A stretch of DNA of 64,000 nt from CAUPWF01 sp964369775. GTDB taxonomy: Bacteria > Bacillota > Clostridia > Lachnospirales > Lachnospiraceae. The position numbers and the translations under genes are program-made. The stretch spans positions 1-64,000 of the forward strand of contig CAYJHQ010000009.1 in NCBI GenBank assembly GCA_964369775.1, in the 5' to 3' direction. Position 1 is the first letter of the stretch. Each line of letters begins with the position of its first letter. This document shows, piece by piece, positions 18,102 through 26,889 of this stretch. The notes under the pieces are model-generated. The model was given only the letters and a program-made list of their open reading frames with translations, had not been told where the DNA came from and did not search any database.

Positions 18102-20011
18102 AAAATATTGTAATAGGAACAGCGGGGCATATCGATCATGGAAAGACAACGTTAATTCATGCGTTAACAGGCAATAATACAGATCGATTAAAAGAAGAAC
18201 AAAAAAGAGGGATTACAATTGAGCTTGGATTTACCTATTTTGATTTGAATAAAGATATTCGAGTGGGAATTGTAGATGTGCCTGGACATGAGAAATTTGT
18301 CAATAATATGGTTACAGGTGTTGTTGGAATGGATATTGTAATGCTTGTGATTGCGGCGGATGAAGGAATAATGCCGCAGACAAAAGAACACATTGCAATA
18401 CTGAGTCTTTTGAACGTGAAGAAATGTATTGTTGTTTTGAATAAATGTGACCTTGTGGATGAAGAATGGTTAGAGCTTATGAAAGAAGAAGTGAAGTTAG
18501 AGTTAGAAGAAACCATTTTTGCAAATGCGCCGGTTGTTCCACTATCTGCAAAAACGGAAACAGGAATCGATAAACTTAAAAAAGTTATTGAATCAGTGCT
18601 TTTAGAAGAGGTAGAAGAAAAAGACGTAAAATCAATTGTTAGACTACCTATAGATCGTGTGTTTTCAGTGGCAGGATTTGGGACAATCGTCACAGGAACA
18701 TTAATTTCAGGAAGTGTGACGAAGGAAAGCACACTACAGATATACCCACTGGGAAAAGAATGCAGAATACGAAGTATACAAGTACACGGAGCTGATGTGG
18801 AACAGGCTTTTGCAGGTCAAAGGGTAGCTATTAATCTATCTAATGTAAAAAAAGATGAAATTGAACGAGGATATGTACTTGCTCCTATAGGTAGTATGAA
18901 GAATACTAAATTATTAGATGTAAAGCTTTCGATTATAAAGGGGACAGAGCGGATGCTGAGCAATAACGCAAGGCTACATTTGTTTACGGGAACAAGAGAA
19001 GTGTTGTGTCGAGTAGTATTATTAGATGTCGATGAACTAAATCCAGGAGAATCAGGATATGCCCAGTTGCGCTTAGAAGATGAAATTGCGGTAAAGCGAG
19101 GGGATTATTTCGTTGTGCGCTTCTATTCGCCGGTGGAGACAATCGGTGGAGGGGTTGTGTTAGAGCAAAATGCAACACGAAAGAGGAGACACCGAAAAGA
19201 AGTGATAGAAGAATTTGCAAATAAAGAATTTGGAAGTGCGATAGATATTATAGAAATGCAGGTGAAGAATTTTGGCGAGACTATGGTTACTATGAAAGAG
19301 TTAGCTAAAATCACAGGACTCTCTGGGGATGAGGTGGTAAAAGAAGCAAGGAAGCTGGAAGTCGAAGGAGTCGTAAGCGCATATGAAGCAAAAAAAGATA
19401 CATATCTTTGGCATAGTAATGATGTAAATGATTGTATTCAGCGTTTGCGAGCGGATTTGAAGAAGTACCATGAAAATTACCCATATAGATATGGAATTAA
19501 AAAGGCTGAAGTGCAGTCGAAATACTATAAGAAAATTAAAATCAACGCATTTGATATGGCCTTAGACCAATTGTGCGAAAAGGAAGTTATTAATAGATAT
19601 AATGAATTTTTGCAATTGAAAGAATTCCAAGTAGAAAGAGATGAAATGTTTATGCAGGTTAAGGAAGCGCTGGAAATGGAATTGTCGCAAGCGAAGTATG
19701 ACTTTAGAAGAGTTAGTGAAATCGATTTTAACGGGATAACACCTCAAGTGGTAGAAGATATTATGTCTATTTTGGTCGATGATGAAGAGATTGTTAAAGT
19801 GACAGACCAGATGTATACAACCAAGAAATTGATGGATGTAGCAGTTGAATTGGTAAGAGAGAAATTAAGAGAAAACCCAATTATAACTATTGCGGAAATT
19901 CGAGATTTATTGCACACTAGCAGAAAGAGTGCGAAACCGATACTAGAATACCTTGATAGCATAAAAGTTACAAAGAAGACAGGAGCAGAAAGTGAGAGGG
20001 CAGCTTTTTGA
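18098..20011 (+). CDS. selB: Selenocysteine-specific elongation factor
   Basis: SelB is the GTPase that brings Sec-tRNA(Sec) to UGA codons marked by a SECIS hairpin. The 637-residue protein has G motifs GHIDHGKT (about 10-17), DVPGHEKFV and NKCD, two beta-barrel domains (about 175-350), and C-terminal winged helices (about 380-637) that would bind the mRNA hairpin. It overlaps selA by 4 bp at its start (ATGA) and shares one base with the next start. Its client messages in this window are selD and prdB. Confidence 0.97.
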   Translation: MKNIVIGTAGHIDHGKTTLIHALTGNNTDRLKEEQKRGITIELGFTYFDLNKDIRVGIVDVPGHEKFVNNMVTGVVGMDIVMLVIAADEGIMPQTKEHIAILSLLNVKKCIVVLNKCDLVDEEWLELMKEEVKLELEETIFANAPVVPLSAKTETGIDKLKKVIESVLLEEVEEKDVKSIVRLPIDRVFSVAGFGTIVTGTLISGSVTKESTLQIYPLGKECRIRSIQVHGADVEQAFAGQRVAINLSNVKKDEIERGYVLAPIGSMKNTKLLDVKLSIIKGTERMLSNNARLHLFTGTREVLCRVVLLDVDELNPGESGYAQLRLEDEIAVKRGDYFVVRFYSPVETIGGGVVLEQNATRKRRHRKEVIEEFANKEFGSAIDIIEMQVKNFGETMVTMKELAKITGLSGDEVVKEARKLEVEGVVSAYEAKKDTYLWHSNDVNDCIQRLRADLKKYHENYPYRYGIKKAEVQSKYYKKIKINAFDMALDQLCEKEVINRYNEFLQLKEFQVERDEMFMQVKEALEMELSQAKYDFRRVSEIDFNGITPQVVEDIMSILVDDEEIVKVTDQMYTTKKLMDVAVELVREKLRENPIITIAEIRDLLHTSRKSAKPILEYLDSIKVTKKTGAESERAAF

Positions 20012-21159
20012 TGAAGAAGGATATATACTTGGACAATGCATCAACTACCTTGAGAAAGCCGCCAGAGGTAAAACAAGCGATTATAGACGCTTTTGATGAA
20101 GTGGGAAATGTGAGCAGAGGGGTAACAAATCAATCTTTATATACAGCCAGAGCAGCATATAACACGAGAGAGCTATTAGCGGCATTGATACATGCTAGTT
20201 CGGGGGAAAGAGTTGCATTTACAAAAAACTCAACAGAGAGTTTAAATATTGCGATACAAGGAACACTGAAACCAGGAGATCATGTTATTACTACACAGTT
20301 GGAGCATAACTCAGTACTACGACCATTATACGAGATGGAAAAAAGAGGAGTTGAACTTTCAATCATCGGATGTGATGAAAAAGGAAATGTGGACTATGAG
20401 GAGCTAAAAGAAACGATAAAAGAAAATACTGTGGCAATTGTTATCACTCATGCAAGTAATCTAACTGGAAATATAGTGGATTTAGAACTGGTAGGAAAAA
20501 TCGCGAGAGAGAGGCAAGTAATGTTGATTGTGGATAGCTCGCAGTCAGCAGGTGTTCTTTCGATAGATGTAGAAAAGATGCACATAGATATTTTGTGCTT
20601 TACGGGGCATAAAGGGTTGCTAGGACCTCAGGGGATTGGTGGGATTTATGTTCGGGAAGGTGCGGAAATTTCGCCCCTTATTGTAGGTGGAAGTGGCGTG
20701 AAGACATATAGTAAGCAACATCCTATAAAAATGCCAGAGAGCCTAGAGGCAGGAACTTTAAACGGGCTAGGAATTATTGGGCTTGGAGCAGGAGTAAGAT
20801 TTATTAGAAAAATTGGCATAGAAAAAATTTATGAAGTGGAACATAAGTTGATGGACTTGTTTTATCGAGAAGTACGGCAGATAGAGAAAGTGAAGGTCTA
20901 TGGAGATTTTGAACAGAAATGTCGATGCCCAATCGTATCAATAAATATAGGGGATTATGATTCGGCGGTAGTAAGTGATGAGCTAATGGAGCGGTTTCAC
21001 ATAGCGACAAGGTCAGGTGGTCACTGCGCTCCTCTGATGCATGAGTTTTTTGAAACTAAGCAACAAGGGATGGTTCGATTTAGCTTTTCTTATTTTAATA
21101 CCCAAGAAGAGGTGGAGTTAGCAATAGAGGCTGTAAAAATACTAGCAAGTGAAGTGTGA
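20011..21159 (+). CDS. Cysteine desulfurase-like PLP enzyme of the selenium operon
   Basis: This 382-residue fold-type I PLP protein has the NifS/CsdB layout: YLDNASTT at 5-12, the PLP Lys in FTGHKGLLGPQG (about 200), and a mobile-loop Cys in RSGGHCAPL (about 336). It could release sulfur from cysteine or selenium from selenocysteine. Its place between selB and the DUF3343 gene suggests selenium supply to SelD. The substrate is inference. ATG 20011 shares a base with the selB stop; a TTG at 20008 is less likely. It resembles the small cysteine-desulfurase-like families seen beside selenium genes and differs from housekeeping IscS. Confidence 0.85.
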   Translation: MKKDIYLDNASTTLRKPPEVKQAIIDAFDEVGNVSRGVTNQSLYTARAAYNTRELLAALIHASSGERVAFTKNSTESLNIAIQGTLKPGDHVITTQLEHNSVLRPLYEMEKRGVELSIIGCDEKGNVDYEELKETIKENTVAIVITHASNLTGNIVDLELVGKIARERQVMLIVDSSQSAGVLSIDVEKMHIDILCFTGHKGLLGPQGIGGIYVREGAEISPLIVGGSGVKTYSKQHPIKMPESLEAGTLNGLGIIGLGAGVRFIRKIGIEKIYEVEHKLMDLFYREVRQIEKVKVYGDFEQKCRCPIVSINIGDYDSAVVSDELMERFHIATRSGGHCAPLMHEFFETKQQGMVRFSFSYFNTQEEVELAIEAVKILASEV

Positions 21160-21178
21160 TATAAGGAGACAAGTAAAA

Positions 21179-21412
21179 ATGAGACAAAAAGAGTGGAAAC
21201 TAGTTGTAACATTTGAGTCGACCCAAGAGGCGATGAGGATGGAGAAGGTATGCGAAGAGGAAGGCGTCATCGGTAGATTGATACCTGTACCGACAGAAAT
21301 ATCAGCAGGTTGTGGTCTTTGTTGGTGCTCAAAAGATGATTGTGAAGATGATTTAGGGCGAATTCTAAAGACTAAATTTAAAGATAAAGAAATTGTGAAA
21401 ATGAAGATATAA
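21179..21412 (+). CDS. DUF3343 small Se/S carrier-like protein
   Basis: The 77-residue protein has a DUF3343-like fold with the motif AGCGLCWC (three Cys) in its middle. Members are encoded beside selenium genes and are proposed to carry selenium or sulfur as a persulfide or perselenide; no reaction has been established to my knowledge. ATG 21179 is chosen because AAGGAG lies 11 bp upstream. An in-frame ATG at 21149 would overlap the previous gene and has no such site. It is the last gene of the selD operon, closed by the hairpin at 21427-21480. Confidence 0.8.
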   Translation: MRQKEWKLVVTFESTQEAMRMEKVCEEEGVIGRLIPVPTEISAGCGLCWCSKDDCEDDLGRILKTKFKDKEIVKMKI

Positions 21413-21426
21413 TGCTCATAAAGATT

Positions 21427-21480
21427 AAAAAAGATGCATTGGAGTCGACCTTGAATAGGGGAATCTAATGCATCTTTTTT
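21427..21480. terminator. Bidirectional terminator between the selenium operon and tetR
   Basis: AAAAAAGATGCATT and AATGCATCTTTTTT form a perfect 14-bp stem around a 26-nt loop, with U-rich ends in both directions. Confidence 0.75.
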
Positions 21481-21488
21481 ATATTATA

Positions 21489-22082
21489 TTAATCTTCAAA
21501 TCCTTTGACAAAGCTATCCAATAAAGGAACTAAAAGCTTTTGACTATATTTGGTAAGCTCGTAATTACCGTCACAAAGTGCCCAATCATAGAGAATCGCA
21601 CGTTCAAAAAGAGCATAATTCTTTACCAGTTCATCAGTTGTACTTGAAGTGTGAAACTCTCCATTGTCTAGACCAGATTGAATAATTTCTTGTATCCACG
21701 TGTAATAAAAACGTTTTTGATCTAATAGATGTTTTTTGTCTTTTGTAAGAAGTTGCGAAGAGTATAGGTAAGCTAATAGATTAACATCTACACTTGTTTC
21801 AATCATATAAAGCAACTCTTCGTTTAGGAACATCAATTTATCGTAGGCTGATAAATTAGGATCAATAACAGCATTTAACTCTTCGTATTTCTGATCGAAT
21901 AAGTAAGAAAGGGAACTTAGTAAAGCGTCTTTCCCTTTAAAGTAATGGTAAAAAGTCCCTTTGGAGGTTTTTGAGGCAGTAATGATATCGTCAACAGTAG
22001 TGTTGTCGTATCCATTGGTGTAAAAAAGCTTCCAAGCAGCCTTTACTATCTTACTTTTTGTAGAAAGTTTTTTTCTTCCCAT
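21489..22082 (-). CDS. TetR-family regulator, cotranscribed with prdF
   Basis: The 197-residue protein has a TetR helix-turn-helix (about residues 10-55, VDDIITASKTSKGTFYHYFKGKDALL split across it) and an all-helical ligand domain. It starts 3 bp after the prdF stop, so it is cotranscribed with prdF. A 31-bp imperfect inverted repeat just downstream of the prdF promoter is a plausible operator, giving autoregulation. Clostridial proline reductase loci I know of use the sigma-54 activator PrdR; none is visible in this window, so this TetR may take over part of that control. The ligand is unknown. Confidence 0.85.
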   Translation of the reverse strand: MGRKKLSTKSKIVKAAWKLFYTNGYDNTTVDDIITASKTSKGTFYHYFKGKDALLSSLSYLFDQKYEELNAVIDPNLSAYDKLMFLNEELLYMIETSVDVNLLAYLYSSQLLTKDKKHLLDQKRFYYTWIQEIIQSGLDNGEFHTSSTTDELVKNYALFERAILYDWALCDGNYELTKYSQKLLVPLLDSFVKGFED

Positions 22083-22085
22083 AGA

Positions 22086-23114
22086 CTAGTCTACCATAAA
22101 TCCGTATTTTAATGGATCAGCTGGGTCGATTACGTAAGTTGCTTCTGCAGTTACATAAGCGCTTCCTGTGATTTGAGGAACAATAGCCTTGTGCTCACCA
22201 ACAGTTGTCTCTTCAAGGATAAGCCCTTTGAATGTAGAACCAATAAAGCTTTCGTATACGAATGGCTCATTTACTGCGATTTGCCCACGAGCATGTAAAG
22301 CTGCTAGTTTCGCACTAGTTCCTGTTCCGCAAGGAGAGCGATCAGCCATATTATCTCCGAAGATAACTACATTTCGATAGTTACATCCCTCAGTCGCGGT
22401 GTGGCAATATAGTTCTGCTAAATCTACAGTTGTAATATCAAGAGTAGGGTGTTCCATAGTTACTTCTTTATTTACAGCTTCAATCATTTTCATACCAAAA
22501 TCTGTCAATTTTGGTATAGATTTAGGATCTACACTCCAACCGAATTGTTCTACATCGACTAAAGCAAAGAAACTTCCCCCAAAAGAGATGTCGTATTTTA
22601 CTTCTTGTCCGTCTATTGTTGTAGTTAAATCCTTCTTGTATAAGAAAGAAGGCACATTCTTAAGTGTAACATTCACTACTTTTCCATCTTTAACTTCTGC
22701 TTTTGTACGTATAATTCCAGCAGGAGCTTCTAACACTACTTCAGTGAAAGGTTCTTTCGCCTCTACAAGTCCACCTTCAATGATTGCCGTTACAGAACCG
22801 ATAGTTCCATGTCCACACATATTTAGGTATTCGCCAGTATCCATAAAAAATACTGCATAATCAGCTTCTTCACTAATTGGTGTAGTAATAAAAGCACCAA
22901 ACATGTTGCGGTGTCCGCGTGGCTCAAACATTAGTGCGCGACGGAAATGGTCGTAATTATTGGCAATAAAGTTCTTGCGCTCAATTGGTGTGTCTCCTTC
23001 AGGAACTGGAAATCCTGAAAAAATAATTCGAGTGAATTCACCCACTGTGTGAGTGTCGATGCATTTAAAAGATGTCTCGAATGCATCTAGTTTGATTGTT
23101 GGATTAATCTTCAT
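22086..23114 (-). CDS. prdF: Proline racemase (PrdF type)
   Basis: The 342-residue protein is a cofactor-independent racemase/epimerase with both catalytic Cys residues: Cys100 in MCGHGTIG and Cys262 in DRSPCGTGTS. It would convert L-proline to D-proline, the substrate of the reductase encoded on the opposite strand. The same motifs occur in 4-hydroxyproline 2-epimerase, so specificity comes from context. It is divergent from selC and prdC, unlike the linear order of many prd clusters, and shares an operon with a TetR regulator. AAGGAGG precedes the ATG. Confidence 0.88.
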   Translation of the reverse strand: MKINPTIKLDAFETSFKCIDTHTVGEFTRIIFSGFPVPEGDTPIERKNFIANNYDHFRRALMFEPRGHRNMFGAFITTPISEEADYAVFFMDTGEYLNMCGHGTIGSVTAIIEGGLVEAKEPFTEVVLEAPAGIIRTKAEVKDGKVVNVTLKNVPSFLYKKDLTTTIDGQEVKYDISFGGSFFALVDVEQFGWSVDPKSIPKLTDFGMKMIEAVNKEVTMEHPTLDITTVDLAELYCHTATEGCNYRNVVIFGDNMADRSPCGTGTSAKLAALHARGQIAVNEPFVYESFIGSTFKGLILEETTVGEHKAIVPQITGSAYVTAEATYVIDPADPLKYGFMVD

Positions 23115-23228
23115 TGTTATTAATTCCTCCTTGGCATAATATAAAATTTATAAATTATCAAAGTCGTCCTTTAATAATATAGCAATAATGACGAAACTCC
23201 AAAGAATGGTTGTTATAAAGTTATCAAT

Positions 23229-23259
23229 TAGACTTCGTTCTAGTATGGAGTATAGTCTA
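23229..23259. promoter_or_regulatory. Candidate TetR operator at the prdF-tetR promoter
   Basis: TAGACT and AGTCTA flank 19 bp that also contain ATACT-like half sites. The element lies 9-39 bp downstream of the -10, where a bound repressor would block initiation. Assignment to the TetR protein is inference. Confidence 0.35.
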
Positions 23260-23267
23260 TATGTTGT

Positions 23268-23296
23268 ATTATGTAATAAAACCCTTAAAAAGTCAA
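23268..23296 (-). promoter_or_regulatory. Promoter of prdF-tetR
   Basis: On the minus strand TTGACT, a 17-bp spacer and CATAAT form a good sigma-A-type promoter about 155 bp upstream of the prdF ATG. Confidence 0.6.
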
Positions 23297-23340
23297 TGTT
23301 TTTTAACAATAAAATAGTGGAAATAAAAATAGAATTATCC

Positions 23341-23369
23341 TTGAAATTCGATGAAAAGTATGATATCTT
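23341..23369 (+). promoter_or_regulatory. Candidate promoter of selC
   Basis: TTGAAA, a 17-bp spacer and TATCTT end 13 bp before the tRNA-Sec 5' end, the usual distance for a tRNA gene promoter. Confidence 0.5.
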
Positions 23370-23382
23370 AGAAGTGTGTGAT

Positions 23383-23480
23383 GGGAGCAGATGGGTAACT
23401 GGTGTGCCTCTTAGTCTTCAAAACTAATGTGGGGCGTTAAGAGCGTCCTTGGTGGGTTCGATTCCCACATGCTCTCGCCA
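23383..23480 (+). tRNA. selC: tRNA-Sec (anticodon TCA)
   Basis: This 98-nt tRNA has the selenocysteine features. A long acceptor arm pairs GGGAGCA with TGCTCTC (the eighth pair would be a G-A mismatch). The anticodon stem TTAGT/ACTAA carries loop CTTCAAA with anticodon TCA. There is a long variable arm (GGGCGT/GCGTCC around TAAGA) and a T arm GTGGG/CCCAC with TTCGATT. Discriminator G and CCA are encoded. It lies between divergent prdF and prdC, directly upstream of the proline reductase genes that use Sec. SelA and SelB for this tRNA are encoded about 5 kb away. Confidence 0.95.
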
Positions 23481-23571
23481 AAAAAAGGATAAAACAAGCT
23501 AAAACTGTTAAAAATAAAACGTTAATTACATAACGACTTTTAAAATATATATAAAAAGAGGAGTAAAACGT

Positions 23572-24888
23572 ATGAAAAACTTAAAGATTTTGCTGAGACA
23601 ACATGTCGGAGCACCATGTGAAGCGACAGTAGCAGAGGGAGATTTGGTGGAAAAAGGAAGCCTAATTGCATGTCCAAATGGACTGGGAACGAATATTTTT
23701 TCTCCAGTCTACGGAAAAGTAGTGTGCGTGACAGAAGCACTTATAGAGATCGAGGCAGACGAAGTGCAAAAAGAAGAATTCCTACCTATTAAGGAAGGAA
23801 GTAAGTTAGAGATGGTAAAAGAAGCTGGAGTAGTCGGCATGGGTGGAGCTGGATTTCCTACAGGTATTAAGTTGGATACAGACCTAGCAGGTGGGTACAT
23901 ACTTGTGAATGCAGCAGAGTGTGAGCCAGGGCTTAGACATAATATTATACAAATAGAAGAAGAACCAGAAAAAGTAGTACGTGGAATCAAGTATGCGATG
24001 GAGATTTCTAACGCAGGGAAAACGATGATTGCAATTAAGAAAAAGAATACAAAAGCAGTACAGATATTGAAGGATGTATTAAAGGAAGAAGAAAATATTA
24101 CAATTTTCTTGATGCCGGATATTTATCCAATGGGAGAAGAGAGAGCAGTAGTAAGGGAGTGTCTTGGAATTGAATTGACACCATCTCAACTTCCATCAGC
24201 AGCGAATGCTATTGTAATTAATAGTGAAACTTGTGCTCGTGTTGCCGAAGCGATTGAAGAAAGAAGACCATGTATCAGCAAGCACTTGACTGTTCGTGGA
24301 ATGATTAAAGGCGGATCAGAGGAGCATGTATTTATGGATGTGCCAATTGGAACATCTGTAGGGGATCTGATTGAGCGAGCTGGGGGAATGGAAGGCGTAG
24401 TTGGAGAGATTGTTATGGGTGGACCTTTTACAGGAAAAGCTACAACTGAAGAAGAACCGATTACAAAGACAACAGGAGGAATCCTAGTGACTATGGAGTT
24501 CCCGGATTTACACGGAGCACCAGTTGGACTTTTGGTCTGCGCTTGTGGAGGAGATGAAGCGCGCATGCGTGATGTCGCTGGAAAGATGAATGGAAAAGTA
24601 GCCTCTATAGCGAGATGTAAGCAAGTAGAAGAGATGAAAAATGGAGCATTAAAATGTGAGAGACCTGGAAACTGCCCAGGACAAGTACAAAATAGTATGC
24701 AATTTAAAAAAGATAAATGCGAGTATATCGTAATCGGGAATTGTTCCGATTGTTCAAATACAGTAATGGGGTCTGCGCCAAAGATGGGATTGAAAGTATT
24801 TCATCAGACAGATCATATCATGAGAACGATAGGTCACCCTCTATATAGAAGGCTGACAGTTTCAAAAACAGTAAGTCAAGATATTTAA
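23572..24888 (+). CDS. prdC: PrdC, RnfC-like electron-transfer protein of proline reductase
   Basis: The 438-residue protein resembles the RnfC/NuoF-type soluble subunit: a barrel-sandwich N-terminus (about 1-70) and GMGGAGFPTGIKL (about 87-99) in an NADH/FMN-binding-like domain. C-terminal Cys groups are VCACGG, CERPGNC and IGNCSDC. PrdC is thought to pass electrons from NADH to proline reductase and may link with the Rnf complex. In some clostridia I recall PrdC as a selenoprotein; here every candidate position is read through by Cys codons and no in-frame TGA occurs. It is the first protein gene after selC and opens the prd operon. Confidence 0.87.
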   Translation: MKNLKILLRQHVGAPCEATVAEGDLVEKGSLIACPNGLGTNIFSPVYGKVVCVTEALIEIEADEVQKEEFLPIKEGSKLEMVKEAGVVGMGGAGFPTGIKLDTDLAGGYILVNAAECEPGLRHNIIQIEEEPEKVVRGIKYAMEISNAGKTMIAIKKKNTKAVQILKDVLKEEENITIFLMPDIYPMGEERAVVRECLGIELTPSQLPSAANAIVINSETCARVAEAIEERRPCISKHLTVRGMIKGGSEEHVFMDVPIGTSVGDLIERAGGMEGVVGEIVMGGPFTGKATTEEEPITKTTGGILVTMEFPDLHGAPVGLLVCACGGDEARMRDVAGKMNGKVASIARCKQVEEMKNGALKCERPGNCPGQVQNSMQFKKDKCEYIVIGNCSDCSNTVMGSAPKMGLKVFHQTDHIMRTIGHPLYRRLTVSKTVSQDI

Positions 24889-24896
24889 TGAATGAG

Positions 24897-24974
24897 GGTA
24901 TTGGATACCTAAGAATGTATCGCGGTATTACTATTGTGGACGAGGATTGTAAGGACCCCCGATTCTTTGCGATA
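24897..24974 (+). other. Structured prdC-prdA intergenic leader (candidate cis-acting RNA)
   Basis: The 142-bp gap between prdC and prdA has no reading frame of note but several pairings: GGTAT/ATACC around TGG (24897-24909), AAGAAT/ATTCTT (24911-24916 with 24962-24967), and TATCGC/GCGATA (24918-24923 with 24969-24974). The last two cross each other, so they form a pseudoknot or alternate. The strong prdA ribosome site AAGGAGG lies downstream. I do not recognise a known riboswitch class. Confidence 0.35.
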
Positions 24975-25030
24975 GGAGACTACAATTGGAATATAAATGA
25001 AAAACATATGTTATAAGGAGGTTAAGCATT

Positions 25031-26875
25031 ATGTCAATTACGACTGAAACAGCAAAAGAGCACGCAAAAGATCCAGCAGTGTTATGCTGTAGAGCAGAGG
25101 CAGGTATCACTATCGAGCCTGCAAACCTTGAAGATCCAGCAATTTTCGATGATTTGGTAGATTCAGGATTGTTGAATTTGGATGGAGTATTAACTATTGA
25201 GCAAGTACTAGGAGCGAAGCTTACAAAGACTTGTGATTCTTTAACACCAGTGACTGCAGATGTAGTAGATGGTGTTCAAGCAGTAGCAGAGGTTGTGAAA
25301 GAAGAAGTGGCCGAGCCGGTAGTGGCTTCAAAAAGTCCAGTGGTAGGAGCAACTACTACTGTAAATCAAGGTGTATTAAAGATTCATATCGGTGAAGGTA
25401 AAGACATCGATATCGAAATACCTACAGGAATTGCTGCAGGAGCTACAACAGTAGCAGAGGTGGCACCAGTTGCAGCTGCAACAACAGTAGCACCAGCAGT
25501 AGTAGCAGGTGAAGAGAAAGTTGTAAGAAGCTTAGTAAGAAAGCACTACAACATCACAGAAGTTAAGAGAGGTCCAGAGACTAAGATTGAAGGTACAACT
25601 CTATACATTCGTGAAGGAATTGAAAAAGAAGCAGTTGATTCCCAAGAATTAGTGCTTGAATTAGAGTTAGACATCATTGCACCATCTGAGTATCACACAT
25701 ATTCAGAGACAATTATGGATGTTCAACCAATCGCTACAAAAGACGGTGACGATGAAATCGGATCTGGAACAACAAGAGTACTTGATGGTGTTGTAGTAAT
25801 GGTTACTGGAACAGATGCTAATGGAGTTCAAATCGGAGAATTCGGTTCTTCGGAAGGATATCTTGATGAGAATATCATGTGGGGACGCCCAGGTTGCCCA
25901 GATAAAGGTGATATCTTTATTAAAACTCAAGTTAAGATTGTTGAAGGAATGAACATGGAGAGACCAGGTCCTCTAGCTGCTCATGCTGCAACAGATGTAA
26001 TTACACAAGAGATTCGCGAAGCTTTAAAAGCAGTAGAAGAATCACTTGTAGTAGAGACAGAAGAGTTTAAGCAAGTTCGTAGACCAGGAAAGAAAAAAGT
26101 TGTAGTAATCAAAGAGATTATGGGACAAGGTGCTATGCACGATAACTTAATTCTTCCAGTAGAGCCTGTAGGAGTGCTTGGCGCACAGCCAAACGTTGAC
26201 TTAGGAAACGTTCCAGTTGTAGTATCTCCATTAGAAGTACTTGATGGTTGTATCCATGCACTTACTTGTATTGGACCAGCTTCGAAAGAGATGTCTAGAC
26301 ATTATTGGAGAGAGCCACTTGTATTAGAAGCGCTTCATGATGAAGAAGTAGATCTTTGCGGAGTTATCCTTGTAGGGTCTCCACAGATTAATGCAGAGAA
26401 ATTCTATGTATCTAAGCGTGTTGGTATGACAGTGGAAGCAATGGATGCTGAAGGTGCATTCGTAACTACAGAAGGATTTGGAAACAACCATATCGACTTT
26501 GCAAGTCATATCGAGCAAATTGGATCTAGAGGAATTCCAGTAGTTGGAATGTCATTCTGTGCGGTTCAAGGTGCGCTTGTAGTTGGTAACAAATACATGA
26601 CACACATGGTAGATAACAATAAGTCTGAGTCAGGAATTGAGAACGAAGTACTTGGTTGCAATACACTTTGTACAGAAGATGCTCTTCGTGCACTAAGCAT
26701 GTTGAAGTCTGCAATGGGTGGAGAATCTGTGAAAACAGCTGAGAAGAAGTGGAATCCAAACGTAAAATCTACAAATGTAGAATTGATTTCAAACGTTACA
26801 GGAGAGCCTGTGAAATTAGTGGACAATGAGCAATCATTACCATTGAGTGATAAAAGAAAAGCAAAATACGATTAA
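25031..26875 (+). CDS. prdA: D-proline reductase proprotein PrdA
   Basis: PrdA is the pyruvoyl-containing subunit of D-proline reductase, which with PrdB reduces D-proline to 5-aminovalerate. The 614-residue proprotein has an N-terminal region with CCRAEAG, an Ala/Val-rich linker (about 140-160), and a main domain from about 165. The processing motif ALTCIGPASKEM is present. Cleavage before Cys413 would make the pyruvoyl group that binds the proline amine. AAGGAGG precedes the ATG. It is followed by a small protein gene and prdB. Expression is likely high, judging from its regular codon use. Confidence 0.95.
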   Translation: MSITTETAKEHAKDPAVLCCRAEAGITIEPANLEDPAIFDDLVDSGLLNLDGVLTIEQVLGAKLTKTCDSLTPVTADVVDGVQAVAEVVKEEVAEPVVASKSPVVGATTTVNQGVLKIHIGEGKDIDIEIPTGIAAGATTVAEVAPVAAATTVAPAVVAGEEKVVRSLVRKHYNITEVKRGPETKIEGTTLYIREGIEKEAVDSQELVLELELDIIAPSEYHTYSETIMDVQPIATKDGDDEIGSGTTRVLDGVVVMVTGTDANGVQIGEFGSSEGYLDENIMWGRPGCPDKGDIFIKTQVKIVEGMNMERPGPLAAHAATDVITQEIREALKAVEESLVVETEEFKQVRRPGKKKVVVIKEIMGQGAMHDNLILPVEPVGVLGAQPNVDLGNVPVVVSPLEVLDGCIHALTCIGPASKEMSRHYWREPLVLEALHDEEVDLCGVILVGSPQINAEKFYVSKRVGMTVEAMDAEGAFVTTEGFGNNHIDFASHIEQIGSRGIPVVGMSFCAVQGALVVGNKYMTHMVDNNKSESGIENEVLGCNTLCTEDALRALSMLKSAMGGESVKTAEKKWNPNVKSTNVELISNVTGEPVKLVDNEQSLPLSDKRKAKYD

Positions 26876-26889
26876 TTAGGTGGTTGACT

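Noticed and set aside
23188..23427. 79-residue open frame overlapping selC
   Set aside because: It has no ribosome site, runs over the selC promoter and into the tRNA-Sec gene, and has a composition unlike the neighbouring proteins.
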